Positions 25,614 to 34,399 of a DNA stretch of 64,000 nucleotides are shown here, piece by piece. The stretch lies in the NCBI RefSeq assembly GCF_016805305.1, contig NZ_JAERQN010000006.1, forward strand, positions 124,001-188,000, read 5' to 3'. A model generated the notes under the pieces. It saw only the letters and a list, made by a program, of their open reading frames with translations. It had not been told where the DNA came from and searched no databases. Each line of letters starts with the position of its first letter. Within the stretch, counting starts at the first letter, position 1. The position numbers were made by a program, and so were the translations under genes. Origin of the DNA: Falsiroseomonas ponticola (lineage in GTDB: Bacteria > Pseudomonadota > Alphaproteobacteria > Acetobacterales > Acetobacteraceae).

Positions 25614-26983
25614 TCGCCGTCGTCTTCATCCTGGTGATGCTGGTCATCTTCCTCGGCATGTCGCTGATGGGGGTGGGTGGTGGCGCTGATGTGCCGATTG
25701 GCGCGGTGCTGCTGCTGCTCGGCGTCTTCGGCGGCTTCTTCGCGGCCGGCATCTATGTCGGCGCGGCGCTCGGCGTGCTCGGCCTGCTGGCGGGCTTCGT
25801 CTTCTCCGACCGTCCCTTCTGGGCCTTCCTGGGCCAGACGGCCTGGAGCCCCTCCTCCTCCTTCGTGCTCGTCGCCGTGCCGCTCTTCCTGCTGATGGGG
25901 GAGATCCTGCTGCGCGCCGGCCTGTCGGAACGGCTCTACCGCGCGCTGAACCTCTGGCTGAACCGCATGCCGGGCGGGCTGCTGCACACCAACATCGTGG
26001 CGTCGGGCGTCTTCTCCGCCATCTCCGGCTCCTCCGTCGCCACCGCGGCCACCATGGGATCGGTCGCCATGCCCTTCTTCCAGGGGCGCGGCTACGACCC
26101 GAAGATGGTGATGGGCAGCCTCGCGGCGGGCGGCGCGCTCGGCAACCTCATCCCGCCCGGCATCACCTTCATCATCTATGCGCTGATCACGGAAACCTCC
26201 GTCGGCGCGCTCTATCTCGCGGCGGTCGGCCCCTCCATCCTCGTCATGGCGCTGTTCATCGCGGTGATCCTGCTGAAGAAGAACGCCGCGCCGCCGCCCG
26301 GCCCGGTGATCCCGATGGGGGAGAAGATCCGCGGCCTGGTCGGGCTGATCCCCACCATCGTGCTGATCCTGATCGTGCTGGGCACCATCTATGCGGGCCT
26401 GGCCACGCCGACCGAATCGGCCGCGCTCGGGGTGGTCGCCGCGATCGGCATCGCGGTGGTGGAACGGCGCTTCTCCCTCCGCATGCTGCATGCCAGCGCG
26501 GAGGCCACGGCGCGCAACACGGCGATGATCGGCCTCATCCTGCTCGGCGCCTATGTGCTGAACTACGTCATCACCATGCTCGGCGTGCCGCAGATGATGG
26601 CGGGCCTCGTCTCCCACCTGCCGCTGCCGCCCTGGGCGATCATGGCGCTCATCATCGGCTTCTACCTGGCGCTGGGGACGTTCATGGAGGGCTTCTCCAT
26701 GATCATCACCACCATCCCCGTGATCTTCCCGGTGGTGACGGCGCTGGGCTACGACCCGATCTGGTTCGGCGTCGTCGTCACCATGCTGGTGGAGATCGCG
26801 CTCATCAGCCCGCCGGACGGCACGGTGCTCTATGTGCTGCAGGGCTTGCGCAAGGATGGTGGCGCCATCGGCGACGTCTTCGCGGGCGTGCTGCCCTTCT
26901 GCGCCGTCTACATCCTGGCGATCGTGCTGATGATGATCATGCCCGACATCGCGCTCTGGCTGCCCCGCGCGGTCGGCCCCTGA
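25610..26983 (+). CDS. TRAP transporter large permease (DctM family)
   Basis: This is a 457-residue membrane subunit with about twelve hydrophobic segments. Typical DctM stretches are VPLFLLMGEILLRAGLS, GVFSAISGSSVATAATMGS and GNLIPPGITFIIYALIT. With the preceding two genes it forms a complete TRAP importer for an organic acid anion driven by an ion gradient. Confidence 0.92.
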   Translation: MIAVVFILVMLVIFLGMSLMGVGGGADVPIGAVLLLLGVFGGFFAAGIYVGAALGVLGLLAGFVFSDRPFWAFLGQTAWSPSSSFVLVAVPLFLLMGEILLRAGLSERLYRALNLWLNRMPGGLLHTNIVASGVFSAISGSSVATAATMGSVAMPFFQGRGYDPKMVMGSLAAGGALGNLIPPGITFIIYALITETSVGALYLAAVGPSILVMALFIAVILLKKNAAPPPGPVIPMGEKIRGLVGLIPTIVLILIVLGTIYAGLATPTESAALGVVAAIGIAVVERRFSLRMLHASAEATARNTAMIGLILLGAYVLNYVITMLGVPQMMAGLVSHLPLPPWAIMALIIGFYLALGTFMEGFSMIITTIPVIFPVVTALGYDPIWFGVVVTMLVEIALISPPDGTVLYVLQGLRKDGGAIGDVFAGVLPFCAVYILAIVLMMIMPDIALWLPRAVGP

Positions 26984-26993
26984 GGAGCATGGC

Positions 26994-27674
26994 ATGCTGA
27001 CCTTCGACCGCATCTCCGCCACCGGCACCGACCGCGTGGCGGTGGAGGTCTCGACCCTGGTCATCGCCGGCTGGGCCGGCCGCGACGAGGCGGCGGTGCG
27101 CCACCATATCGAGGAACTGGCCGCCATCGGCGTGCCGCCCCCCTCCTCCGTCCCCGTCTATTACCGCGCCGCCGCCGCCAACCTGACCCAGGCCCCGGTG
27201 CTGGAGGTGCTGGGCCCGGACAGTTCCGGAGAGGTCGAGCCCGTCCTCCTCTCGCTCGCCGATGGCCTCTGGCTGGGCCTCGGCTCGGACCATACGGACC
27301 GCAAGGCCGAAGCGGCGGGCATCGCGCTGTCCAAGCAGCTCTGCGGCAAGCCGGTCGGCACCACGCTCTGGCGGTTCGAGGAGGTGGAAGGCCATTGGGA
27401 CGCGCTGGAGATGCGCGCCACCGCCACCATCGATGGCGTGGAGGTGCCCTACCAGCAGGGCAGCCTCGCCGCGCTCCGCCATCCGCGGGACCTGCTGGCG
27501 CGCCGCCCGGGCGGCCCCGCCCTTCCGCCGGGCAGCCTGATGTTCTGCGGCACGCTCGGCGCCATCGGCGGCATCCGGCCCGCCACCCGATTCGCCATGG
27601 AACTGAACGATCCCGTGCTCCGCCGCAGGATCCGCCACGCCTACGACATCCAGGCCCTTCCCGTCATATCGTGA
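26994..27674 (+). CDS. DUF2848 family protein (FAH-like fold)
   Basis: The 226-residue protein matches DUF2848, which is related to the fumarylacetoacetate hydrolase fold: SVPVYYRAA, LGLGSDHTDRKAE and the SLMFCGTLGAIGGIRPA region. The family is frequently found beside DUF1445 and TRAP genes, and its reaction is not known to me. GAGGAG precedes the ATG at 26994. It ends just before operator site 2. Confidence 0.8.
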   Translation: MLTFDRISATGTDRVAVEVSTLVIAGWAGRDEAAVRHHIEELAAIGVPPPSSVPVYYRAAAANLTQAPVLEVLGPDSSGEVEPVLLSLADGLWLGLGSDHTDRKAEAAGIALSKQLCGKPVGTTLWRFEEVEGHWDALEMRATATIDGVEVPYQQGSLAALRHPRDLLARRPGGPALPPGSLMFCGTLGAIGGIRPATRFAMELNDPVLRRRIRHAYDIQALPVIS

Positions 27675-27685
27675 CGACACGGCGA

Positions 27686-27697
27686 TTGTCCGGACAA
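27686..27697. promoter_or_regulatory. Operator palindrome, site 2 (exact), upstream of the GntR gene
   Basis: An exact TTGTCCGGACAA lies 43 bases upstream of the GntR start codon. HutC-type GntR proteins bind short palindromes of the form GT-N4-AC and commonly repress themselves, so this site is the best evidence that the GntR protein is the binder of all seven sites. Confidence 0.8.
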
Positions 27698-27740
27698 AAA
27701 TCAGCGGCTAGCCTTCCGCAACAGGGGAAGGACACGGTGG

Positions 27741-28514
27741 ATGGCGGGCAGGGGCGCTCCTTCAAGCGTGGGGACGTCGCAGGGCGCTGATCGCGCCGGC
27801 CTGCCGCTTTATGCCCGGATCGAGGCCCAGCTCCGCGACGCCATCGCCCAGGGGGACTACGCCGTCGGCACCCTGCTGCCGACCGAGGCCGAGCTCTGCG
27901 AGACGCTGCGGGTCTCCCGCCACACCATCCGCGAGGCGCTGCGCCGCCTGGTCGAATCCGGCCTGGTGGAGCGCCGCCAGGGCGCCGGCACGATGGTGGT
28001 GGCGCGGGAGGCACCGAGCGGCACGGTGCAGTCCATGCGCAGCATCGAGGCGCTGTTCCAATACGCCGCGGATACCCGCCTCGACATCCGCAGCCGCCGC
28101 ATGGCGCCGCTGACGCCGGAGGATGCGGCCGCCGTGCCCGCGCCGGTCGGGGAGCAATGGCTGACGCTGGAGGGCCTGCGCATCGGCCAGGATGGCCTGC
28201 CCATCGCGACCGCCGATGTCCTGATCCATCCGCGCTTCGCCGCCATCGCCAATGCGCTGCCGGAACGGGGCGCCATCTACGCCATGATCGAAAGCCGCTT
28301 CGGGGTGGAGGTGGCGGAGGTGGTGCAGGAGATCACGGCCGCGCCCATGTCCGCCGCCGTCGCCGCCGCGCTCGGCCGCAAGCCGCGCGCCGTCGGCATG
28401 CGGTTCCTGCGCCGCTACCTCGGCACGGATGGCGCGACGCTGCTGCTCTCCCGCTCATGGCACCCGGCGGAACGCTTCACCTATGCGATGCGGCTGCGCC
28501 GCGGCGAGGGCTGA
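27741..28514 (+). CDS. GntR family (HutC/UTRA subfamily) transcriptional regulator
   Basis: This is a 257-residue regulator. The N-terminal winged helix (residues about 17-85) contains GTLLPTEAELCETLRVSRHT and ALRRLVESGLVERRQGAGT. The C-terminal part (about 100-250) is a UTRA ligand-binding domain, placing it in the HutC subfamily. AAGGA lies upstream of the ATG at 27741. Its own promoter region holds an exact TTGTCCGGACAA, and six more copies flank neighbouring catabolic genes, so it is probably a local repressor released by a pathway intermediate. The inducer is unknown. Confidence 0.92.
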   Translation: MAGRGAPSSVGTSQGADRAGLPLYARIEAQLRDAIAQGDYAVGTLLPTEAELCETLRVSRHTIREALRRLVESGLVERRQGAGTMVVAREAPSGTVQSMRSIEALFQYAADTRLDIRSRRMAPLTPEDAAAVPAPVGEQWLTLEGLRIGQDGLPIATADVLIHPRFAAIANALPERGAIYAMIESRFGVEVAEVVQEITAAPMSAAVAAALGRKPRAVGMRFLRRYLGTDGATLLLSRSWHPAERFTYAMRLRRGEG

Positions 28515-28519
28515 GGGGC

Positions 28520-28548
28520 TTCCGCACACGGAAAGCTGCGCCTAGGAT
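28520..28548 (+). promoter_or_regulatory. Candidate promoter for the deacetylase-MmgE/PrpD operon
   Basis: TTCCGC and TAGGAT are separated by 17 bases, and the -10 box abuts operator site 3. The -35 match is poor; the call rests mainly on the same geometry as at the other operator sites. Confidence 0.35.
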
Positions 28549-28560
28549 TTGTCCGGACAA
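28549..28560. promoter_or_regulatory. Operator palindrome, site 3 (exact)
   Basis: An exact TTGTCCGGACAA ends 15 bases before the start codon of the polysaccharide-deacetylase-family gene. The spacing to the start codon is almost the same as at sites 1, 4 and 7. Confidence 0.8.
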
Positions 28561-28575
28561 CAGCAGGTGCCCCGG

Positions 28576-29460
28576 ATGCCGACCTCGCCATGGCCGCAGG
28601 ATTCCCGCCTCGCCCTCTCCATCGTCGTGAATGTGGAGGAAGGCGCCGAGATGTCGGTGCGCGACGGCGACAAGGGGCCGGAGCCGGTCGATGAGCTGGG
28701 CGTCCACCTGAAGGTGCCGATCCGCAACTTCGCGAATGAATCCAACTACCTCTACGGCATCCGGGCAGGCTGGCCGCGGGTGGCGGCGCAGCTGGCGAAG
28801 CACGAGGTCAAGGCCACCTTCACCGCCGCCGCCGTCGCCCTGGAACGGGCGCCGGAGATCGGGCGCGCCATCGCCGAAGGCGGGCACGAGGCCTGCAGCC
28901 ATGGCTGGCGCTGGATCCACCAATTCTCCTATGACGAGGGGCGGGAACGCGACTTCGTGCGCAAGGCCGTGACCTCCATCGCCGCGACCGCCGGCCATCG
29001 CCCCATCGGCTGGCTGTCCCGCTACCTGCATTCCCCGCGGCTGCGCACCACGCTGGCGGAGGAGGGCTTCCTCTACCACATGGACGATTTCTCCGATGAC
29101 GAGCCGCGCTGGGACGTGGTGGAGACGAAGGACGGCCCGCGCGCCATCGTCATCATGCCCTATGCCCTCGACAGCAACGACATGAAGTTCTGGCTGGCGC
29201 CGGGCTATACGCCGCAGCACTGGCTGGACTACGCCGTGGAGACCTTCGACGTGCTCTACGAGGAAGGGGCCAGCGCCACGCGGATGATGTCGCTCGGCGT
29301 GCATCTGCGCATCATCGGCCGCCCCGGCCGCATCGGCGCCTTCGGCAAGTTTCTCCAGTATGCCCGCAGCAAGCCGGGCGTCTGGATGGCCACGCGCGCC
29401 GAGATCGCCCGCGCCTTCGCCGCCAACACCCCCCCGCCCGCGGAGCCCGCTGCCCGATGA
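28576..29460 (+). CDS. Polysaccharide deacetylase family amidohydrolase (allantoinase PuuE / cyclic imide hydrolase-like)
   Basis: The 294-residue protein has the NodB-like barrel of the carbohydrate esterase 4 group. Diagnostic stretches are HEVKATFTAAAVALE, HEACSHGWRW and PIGWLSRYLHSP. HGWRW points away from chitin deacetylases and towards the PuuE-type allantoinase and bacterial imidase branch, which opens cyclic ureides or imides and includes enzymes of about 290 residues. Its stop overlaps an MmgE/PrpD gene. With the amidase at 38438 it could form an imidase/half-amidase pair. The exact substrate is inferred only. Confidence 0.8.
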   Translation: MPTSPWPQDSRLALSIVVNVEEGAEMSVRDGDKGPEPVDELGVHLKVPIRNFANESNYLYGIRAGWPRVAAQLAKHEVKATFTAAAVALERAPEIGRAIAEGGHEACSHGWRWIHQFSYDEGRERDFVRKAVTSIAATAGHRPIGWLSRYLHSPRLRTTLAEEGFLYHMDDFSDDEPRWDVVETKDGPRAIVIMPYALDSNDMKFWLAPGYTPQHWLDYAVETFDVLYEEGASATRMMSLGVHLRIIGRPGRIGAFGKFLQYARSKPGVWMATRAEIARAFAANTPPPAEPAAR

Positions 29461-30845
29461 GCACGTCCTACGACATCGCCGCCGCCTTCGCCGCCCATGC
29501 GGTGCGGGTGCGGCACAGCGACCTCTCCCCGGGCGCAATCCGTGCGGGCCGGACCTTCCTGCTGGATACGCTCGGCGTCGGCATCGCCGGCAGCAGCGGC
29601 GCCAATGTCCACACCGTGCTGGACCTGGCGGAGCGCTGGGGCGCGGGGGATGAGGCGACAAGCTGGATCGGCGGCCGCCGCATGGCCGCGGGATCGGCCG
29701 CCATCGTCAACGCCTACCTCATCCACTGCCTGGAATTCGACTGCGTCCATGAAGGCGCCGTGGTCCACCCCATGGCGACGCTGCTCTCCGCCTTGTTCGC
29801 GTGGTGCGAACGGGAATCGGCGCAGGGCCGCCCGGTGTCCGGCGACCGCTTCATCGCCGCCATGGCGGTCGGCGTCGATATCGCGGGCCTGCTCGGCGTC
29901 GCGACCGATTCCGCGCTGCGCTTCTTCCGCCCCGCCACCGCCGGCGGCTTCGGCGCCGTCGCCGCCATCGCCAACCTGGCGGGCTTCGACGAGGCCACGA
30001 CGCGCAGCGCCTTCGGCCACATGTATGGCCAGACCAGCGGCACGCTGCAGCCGCATCTCGAAGGCTCGCCCCTGCTCGGCCTCCAGATCGGCTTCAATGC
30101 CCGCGGCGCGATCGAGGCCTGCGACCTGGCCGCCGCCGGCATGCAGGGGCCGCTCGACGTCTTCACCGGCCGCTACGGCTACTTCACGCTGATCGAGGAG
30201 AACGTGCATCCCGATCGCGTCGAGAAGGCGCTCGGACGCGAGTGGCAACTCGAAAAACTCTCGCACAAGCCCTTCCCCTCCGGCCGCCTGACGCATGGCG
30301 TCGTGCATGCGCTGCGCGACCTAATGCGGGAACAGGGCTTCGCGCCCGACGACGTCGCGGAGGTGACGTGCCGCGTGCCGCCGCTGGTGCGGCGCCTGGT
30401 CGGGCGGCCGGACATTCCCGATCCCGCCTCCAACTACGCGAAGCTCTGCCTGCCCTTCGTCGCCGGCGTCTATTTGGCCAAGGGGCGCTGCGACGTGCCG
30501 GATTTCCGGGGCGAGGCGCTGCGCGACCCGCGCGTCCATGCCTTCGCATCCCGCGTCCGGATCGAACCGGACGGCAACACGAACGAGAATGCACTGGACC
30601 CGCAAGAGATCATCGTGACGCTCGCCAATGGCACGCGCCACGTGAAGCACCTGGCCCACACCTATGGCCACCCGGCCGTGCCCCTGACGGCGGAGGAGAA
30701 CGAGGAGAAATTCTTCCGCTGCTGCGGCCACGCCGTCCCTCCGGTGCCGCAGGACCGGGCGACGCGCATCCGCGACCTCGTGACGGGGATCGAAACGCTG
30801 GCCGATGTCGCGATCCTGTCCGCCACCACCGGCGGAAGTGATTGA
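29457..30845 (+). CDS. MmgE/PrpD family protein
   Basis: This 462-residue protein belongs to the MmgE/PrpD fold that includes 2-methylcitrate dehydratase, cis-aconitate decarboxylase and iminodisuccinate epimerase. It opens with the helical domain (DTLGVGIAGSSGANVHT), then HCLEFDCVHEGAVVHP, GQTSGTLQPHLEG and the later KPFPSGRLTHGVVHAL segment of the lid domain. Substrates of the family are small di- or tricarboxylates. It is co-translated with the deacetylase-like gene and followed by operator site 4. A paralogue lies at 35704. Confidence 0.87.
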   Translation: MSTSYDIAAAFAAHAVRVRHSDLSPGAIRAGRTFLLDTLGVGIAGSSGANVHTVLDLAERWGAGDEATSWIGGRRMAAGSAAIVNAYLIHCLEFDCVHEGAVVHPMATLLSALFAWCERESAQGRPVSGDRFIAAMAVGVDIAGLLGVATDSALRFFRPATAGGFGAVAAIANLAGFDEATTRSAFGHMYGQTSGTLQPHLEGSPLLGLQIGFNARGAIEACDLAAAGMQGPLDVFTGRYGYFTLIEENVHPDRVEKALGREWQLEKLSHKPFPSGRLTHGVVHALRDLMREQGFAPDDVAEVTCRVPPLVRRLVGRPDIPDPASNYAKLCLPFVAGVYLAKGRCDVPDFRGEALRDPRVHAFASRVRIEPDGNTNENALDPQEIIVTLANGTRHVKHLAHTYGHPAVPLTAEENEEKFFRCCGHAVPPVPQDRATRIRDLVTGIETLADVAILSATTGGSD

Positions 30846-30870
30846 CGCGGCGCCTCCCCGGCCTTATTTG
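30842..30870 (+). promoter_or_regulatory. Promoter for the acyl-CoA dehydrogenase operon
   Basis: TTGACG and TATTTG are separated by 17 bases; the -35 box overlaps the stop codon of the MmgE/PrpD gene. Operator site 4 overlaps the -10 box, which would block RNA polymerase when occupied. Confidence 0.6.
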
Positions 30871-30881
30871 TCCGGACAAAT
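30866..30881. promoter_or_regulatory. Operator palindrome, site 4 (exact, 16-base perfect palindrome)
   Basis: ATTTGTCCGGACAAAT is a perfect 16-base palindrome containing the exact 12-base core. It lies about 18 bases upstream of the acyl-CoA dehydrogenase start codon and overlaps its -10 box. Site 7 has the same extended form. Confidence 0.85.
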
Positions 30882-30899
30882 TCCACGGGAGCACCAGCC

Positions 30900-32069
30900 A
30901 TGGACACGCATGTCGCCCGCTCGCAGGCCAATGAGGAAGAGGCCGCGCTGCTCGACGCCATCGACAAGTGGCTGGCCCGCGACGTGCGGCCGCATGTGCT
31001 GAAGCTGGAACATGCGGATGAATACCCGCATGAGATGGTCGAGCAGATGAAGGAGCTGGGCCTGTTCGGCGCGACCATCGATCCCGAATATGGCGGCCTC
31101 GGTCTCTCCGCCACCACCTATGCGAAGATCGTCGAGCGTATCGCGGAAGTCTGGATGTCGCTTTCCGGCATCTTCAACTCCCACCTCATCATGGCGGCCT
31201 GCGTCAGCCGCATGGGGACGGCCGCGCAGAAGGCGCATTGGCTGCCGAAATTCGCCACCGGCGAGATCCGGGGCGGGCTCGCGCTGACGGAACCGGATTG
31301 CGGCACCGACCTCCAGGCCATCCGCACCCGCGCGCGGCGGGATGGCGACCACTACGTCATCAACGGCACCAAGACCTGGATCAGCAACGGCATCCAGGGC
31401 AGCTGCTTCGCCCTGCTCGTGAAGACGGACCCGGAGGCGACGCCGCGCCACAAGGGCATGTCCATGGTGATCGCGCCGAAGGGCCCGGGCTTCACCGTCT
31501 CCAAGAAGCTCGAGAAGCTCGGCTACAAGGGCATCGACAGCGCGGAGCTGGTCTTCGACGATTACCGCATCCCCGCCGACCACCTGATCGGCGGCGAGGA
31601 AGGCCGCGGGTTGCAGACGGCGCTGGGCGGGCTGGAACTCGGCCGCATCAATGTCGCGGCGCGCGGCGTGGGGCTGGCGTCTGCCGCGCTGAAGGACAGC
31701 GTGAAGTACAGCCAGATCCGCAAGACCATGGGCAAGCCGATCTGCCAGCACCAGGCGATCCAGCTCAAGCTCGGCGAGATGGCGACGCGCGTGCAGGCCG
31801 CCCGCCTCCTCACCTACGATGCCGCCCGTGCCTATGACGCCGGGGAGCGCTGCGACATGGAAGCCGGCATGGCCAAGTTCTACGCCAGCGAGGCCGCGGT
31901 GGAGAACAGCCTGGAAGCCATGCGCATCCATGGCGGCTACGGCTATTCCAAGGAATACCATGTGGAGCGCTACTACCGCGATGCGCCGCTGATGTGCATC
32001 GGCGAAGGCACGAACGAGATCCAGCGCATGATCATCGCGAAGCAGTTGATCGAGCGGTTCCCGGCGTGA
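30900..32069 (+). CDS. Acyl-CoA dehydrogenase
   Basis: This 389-residue flavoprotein has the full acyl-CoA dehydrogenase layout: N-terminal helices, LALTEPDCGTDLQAIRTRA (FAD and substrate loop), TKTWISNG, and the C-terminal RIHGGYGYSKEYHVERYYRD and IGEGTNEIQRM with the catalytic Glu. It introduces a 2,3 double bond into an acyl-CoA and passes electrons to ETF. It opens the operon with two CaiB CoA-transferases, under operator site 4. The chain type is unknown; CoA-transferase activation suggests a dicarboxylate or branched acid. Confidence 0.92.
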   Translation: MDTHVARSQANEEEAALLDAIDKWLARDVRPHVLKLEHADEYPHEMVEQMKELGLFGATIDPEYGGLGLSATTYAKIVERIAEVWMSLSGIFNSHLIMAACVSRMGTAAQKAHWLPKFATGEIRGGLALTEPDCGTDLQAIRTRARRDGDHYVINGTKTWISNGIQGSCFALLVKTDPEATPRHKGMSMVIAPKGPGFTVSKKLEKLGYKGIDSAELVFDDYRIPADHLIGGEEGRGLQTALGGLELGRINVAARGVGLASAALKDSVKYSQIRKTMGKPICQHQAIQLKLGEMATRVQAARLLTYDAARAYDAGERCDMEAGMAKFYASEAAVENSLEAMRIHGGYGYSKEYHVERYYRDAPLMCIGEGTNEIQRMIIAKQLIERFPA

Positions 32070-33271
32070 TGCTGCCCCTGAAGGGGCTGAGGATCATCAG
32101 CTTCGAGCAGTTCGGCGCCGGCCCCTTCGCGACCATGAACCTGGCCGACCTCGGCGCCGAGGTCATCAAGGTGGAGCCTCCGCCCGGTGACGGGGCGGAG
32201 CCGCCCGGCGACATCGCGCGCCACACCGGCGGCTTCGCCCTCGGCGAGAATGACAGCCAGTATTTTCAATCCTTCAACCGCAACAAGCGGAGCCTGACGC
32301 TCGATCTGCGCAAGCCCGGTGCAAGGGAGGCATTGCACCGCCTGGTGCGCGATGCGGATGCGGTGCTGAACAACCTCCGCGGCGACCTGCCCGCGCGGCT
32401 CGGCATCGACTACCCCGCGCTCTCCGCCGTGAAGCCCTCCATCGTCTGCGTCCACCTCTCCGGCTATGGCCGGGAGGGCGAACGCGCCGCCTGGCCCGCC
32501 TATGACTACCTGGCGCAAGCCGAGGCCGGCTTCTGCGCCCTGACCGGGGAGCCCGAGGCGCTGCCGGCGCGCGCGGGCCTCTCCGTGGTGGACTTCATGT
32601 CGGGCCTGACCGCCGCGATGGCTCTGCTGGCCGGCGTGAACGGCGCGCGCGCGACGGGCCGCGGCTGCGACCTCGATGTCTCCCTCTACGATGTCGCGAT
32701 GCAGACGCTCACCTATGTCGCGACCTGGTACCTGAATGACGGGTTCGAGGTGCCGCGCCGCCCGCGCGGTGGCCATCCCTTCATCGTGCCCTGCGAGATG
32801 TTCCCGACCGCCGATGGCCATGTCTTCGTCATGTGCATCAAGCCCGGCTTCTGGCGGAAGTTCTGCGCCATCGCCGGCCTGCCAGACCTGCCCGCCGATC
32901 CGCGGTTCAAGGGCTTCGACGCACGCCTCGCGAACCGGGAGGCGCTGATGGCCGCGCTCGATCCCGTGATGCGCGCCAGGACTTCCGCCGAATGGGTCGC
33001 GGCGCTGGCCGGCCAGGTCCCGGTCGCGCCCGTGCTCGGCCTGGGCCAGGCGCTGGACAATCCGTATTTCCGCGCCCGCGGCGGCGTGCTGGACCTGCCG
33101 CATCCGGCGCGGCCCGACCTCAAGGTCGTCGCCAACGCCATCCGCCTCGACGGGCAGCGCCTGCCCGGCCGCGCCGGCCCCGGCTATGGCGCGGATAGCG
33201 AGGCCGTGCTGACGGAGGCCGGCTATACGCCGGCGGAGATCGCGCAGCTGCGTGCGCTTGGGGCCATCTGA
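32069..33271 (+). CDS. CaiB/BaiF family (class III) CoA-transferase
   Basis: The 400-residue protein starts LPLKGLRIISFEQFGAGPFATMN with LADLGAEVIKVEPPPGD. The expected catalytic Asp lies in the AGLSVVDFMSGLTAAM region. The ATG at 32069 overlaps the dehydrogenase stop by one base (TGATG). It is next to a second, different CaiB gene, so the two may work on different acids or as a pair. Confidence 0.9.
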   Translation: MLPLKGLRIISFEQFGAGPFATMNLADLGAEVIKVEPPPGDGAEPPGDIARHTGGFALGENDSQYFQSFNRNKRSLTLDLRKPGAREALHRLVRDADAVLNNLRGDLPARLGIDYPALSAVKPSIVCVHLSGYGREGERAAWPAYDYLAQAEAGFCALTGEPEALPARAGLSVVDFMSGLTAAMALLAGVNGARATGRGCDLDVSLYDVAMQTLTYVATWYLNDGFEVPRRPRGGHPFIVPCEMFPTADGHVFVMCIKPGFWRKFCAIAGLPDLPADPRFKGFDARLANREALMAALDPVMRARTSAEWVAALAGQVPVAPVLGLGQALDNPYFRARGGVLDLPHPARPDLKVVANAIRLDGQRLPGRAGPGYGADSEAVLTEAGYTPAEIAQLRALGAI

Positions 33272-34398
33272 TGAAGCTCGACGGTATCCGCGTCCTCGAT
33301 CTCTCGCTGTTCCTGCCCGGCCCCTACATGACGACCGTCATGGCGGACCACGGCGCGGAAGTCATCAAGCTGGAACCGCCCTCCGGCGAGCCGGTGCGCA
33401 ACATCGGCGAACGCGCGGGCGGGCAGAGCGTCTGGTTCCGCAACACGCATCGCGGCAAGAAGTCCATCGTGCTGGACCTGAAGAAGCCGGACCAGCTGGC
33501 GGCGCTGTACGACCTCGTCCGCACCGTCGATGTCTTCGTGGAAGCCTTCCGCCCCGGCGTCGCGGATCGCCTCGGCTTCGGCCCCGCGGCGATGACGGCG
33601 CTCAACCCGCGCCTGGTCTATTGCTCCATCTCCGCCTTCGGGCAGGACGGCCCGCTGCGCGACAAGCCCGCGCATGACCTGGCGGTGGAGGCGCTGGCCG
33701 GCACCCTCTCCACCAATCTCGGCCAGGATGGCCTGCCGACGCATCCCAACGTGCCCGTCGCCGATGCCACCGCCTCCCTCCTCGCGCTCTCCGCCGTGCT
33801 GATGGCGCTGCTGCGGCGGGAGAAGACCGGACGCGGCGACGTGATCGACATGGCGATGTACGACGCCACGCTGTCCTGGCTGCCCAACGCCACCGGTGCC
33901 GTGCTCGGCGCGGATCGCGCGCCGGATGTGAAGCAGGTCCGCCAATGGGGCGGTGGCGCCTTCTACAACATCTACGCGACGAAGGATGGCAGGCATGTCG
34001 TGCTCGGCGGCAGCGAGCATAAATTCGTCGAGAATTTGCTGCGCGCCCTCGGCCGCGACGACCTTATCGCCGGCGCCAGCGGCCCGCCCGGCCCCGCGCA
34101 TGAACCCGCCAAGGCCTTCCTGCGGGAGACCTTCCTGACCCGCACGCGCGACGAATGGGAAGCCTGGTTCGAGGGCCGCGACGTCTGCTTCGCACCCCTG
34201 CTCGACCTGCACGAGGCCTTCCACCGCCCGCATGCGGCCGCGCGGCAGATGCTGGTCCGCGACGAGGAAGGCAACCTGCATATCGGCCTGCCCATCAAGT
34301 TCCGCGACGAACCCGGCACGCTCGATCCAACCCTGCCGGCGCTCGGCGAACACACGGAAGCGGTGATCGCGGAGGCGCGCCAGCGCCTCGGCCGCTGA
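33271..34398 (+). CDS. CaiB/BaiF family (class III) CoA-transferase
   Basis: This is the second CaiB-type protein of the operon, with 375 residues. It opens MKLDGIRVLDLSLFLPGPYMTT followed by ADHGAEVIKLEPPSGE; the catalytic Asp is expected in VPVADATASLLALSA. A TGATG overlap links it to the preceding gene. It ends one base before the convergent acetyl-CoA hydrolase-like gene. Confidence 0.9.
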   Translation: MKLDGIRVLDLSLFLPGPYMTTVMADHGAEVIKLEPPSGEPVRNIGERAGGQSVWFRNTHRGKKSIVLDLKKPDQLAALYDLVRTVDVFVEAFRPGVADRLGFGPAAMTALNPRLVYCSISAFGQDGPLRDKPAHDLAVEALAGTLSTNLGQDGLPTHPNVPVADATASLLALSAVLMALLRREKTGRGDVIDMAMYDATLSWLPNATGAVLGADRAPDVKQVRQWGGGAFYNIYATKDGRHVVLGGSEHKFVENLLRALGRDDLIAGASGPPGPAHEPAKAFLRETFLTRTRDEWEAWFEGRDVCFAPLLDLHEAFHRPHAAARQMLVRDEEGNLHIGLPIKFRDEPGTLDPTLPALGEHTEAVIAEARQRLGR

Positions 34399-34399
34399 G

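Noticed and set aside
25553..27127. 524-codon minus-strand open frame opposite the DctM gene
   Set aside because: Very His/Asp/Arg/Gln-rich low-complexity product typical of antisense reading in GC-rich genes.
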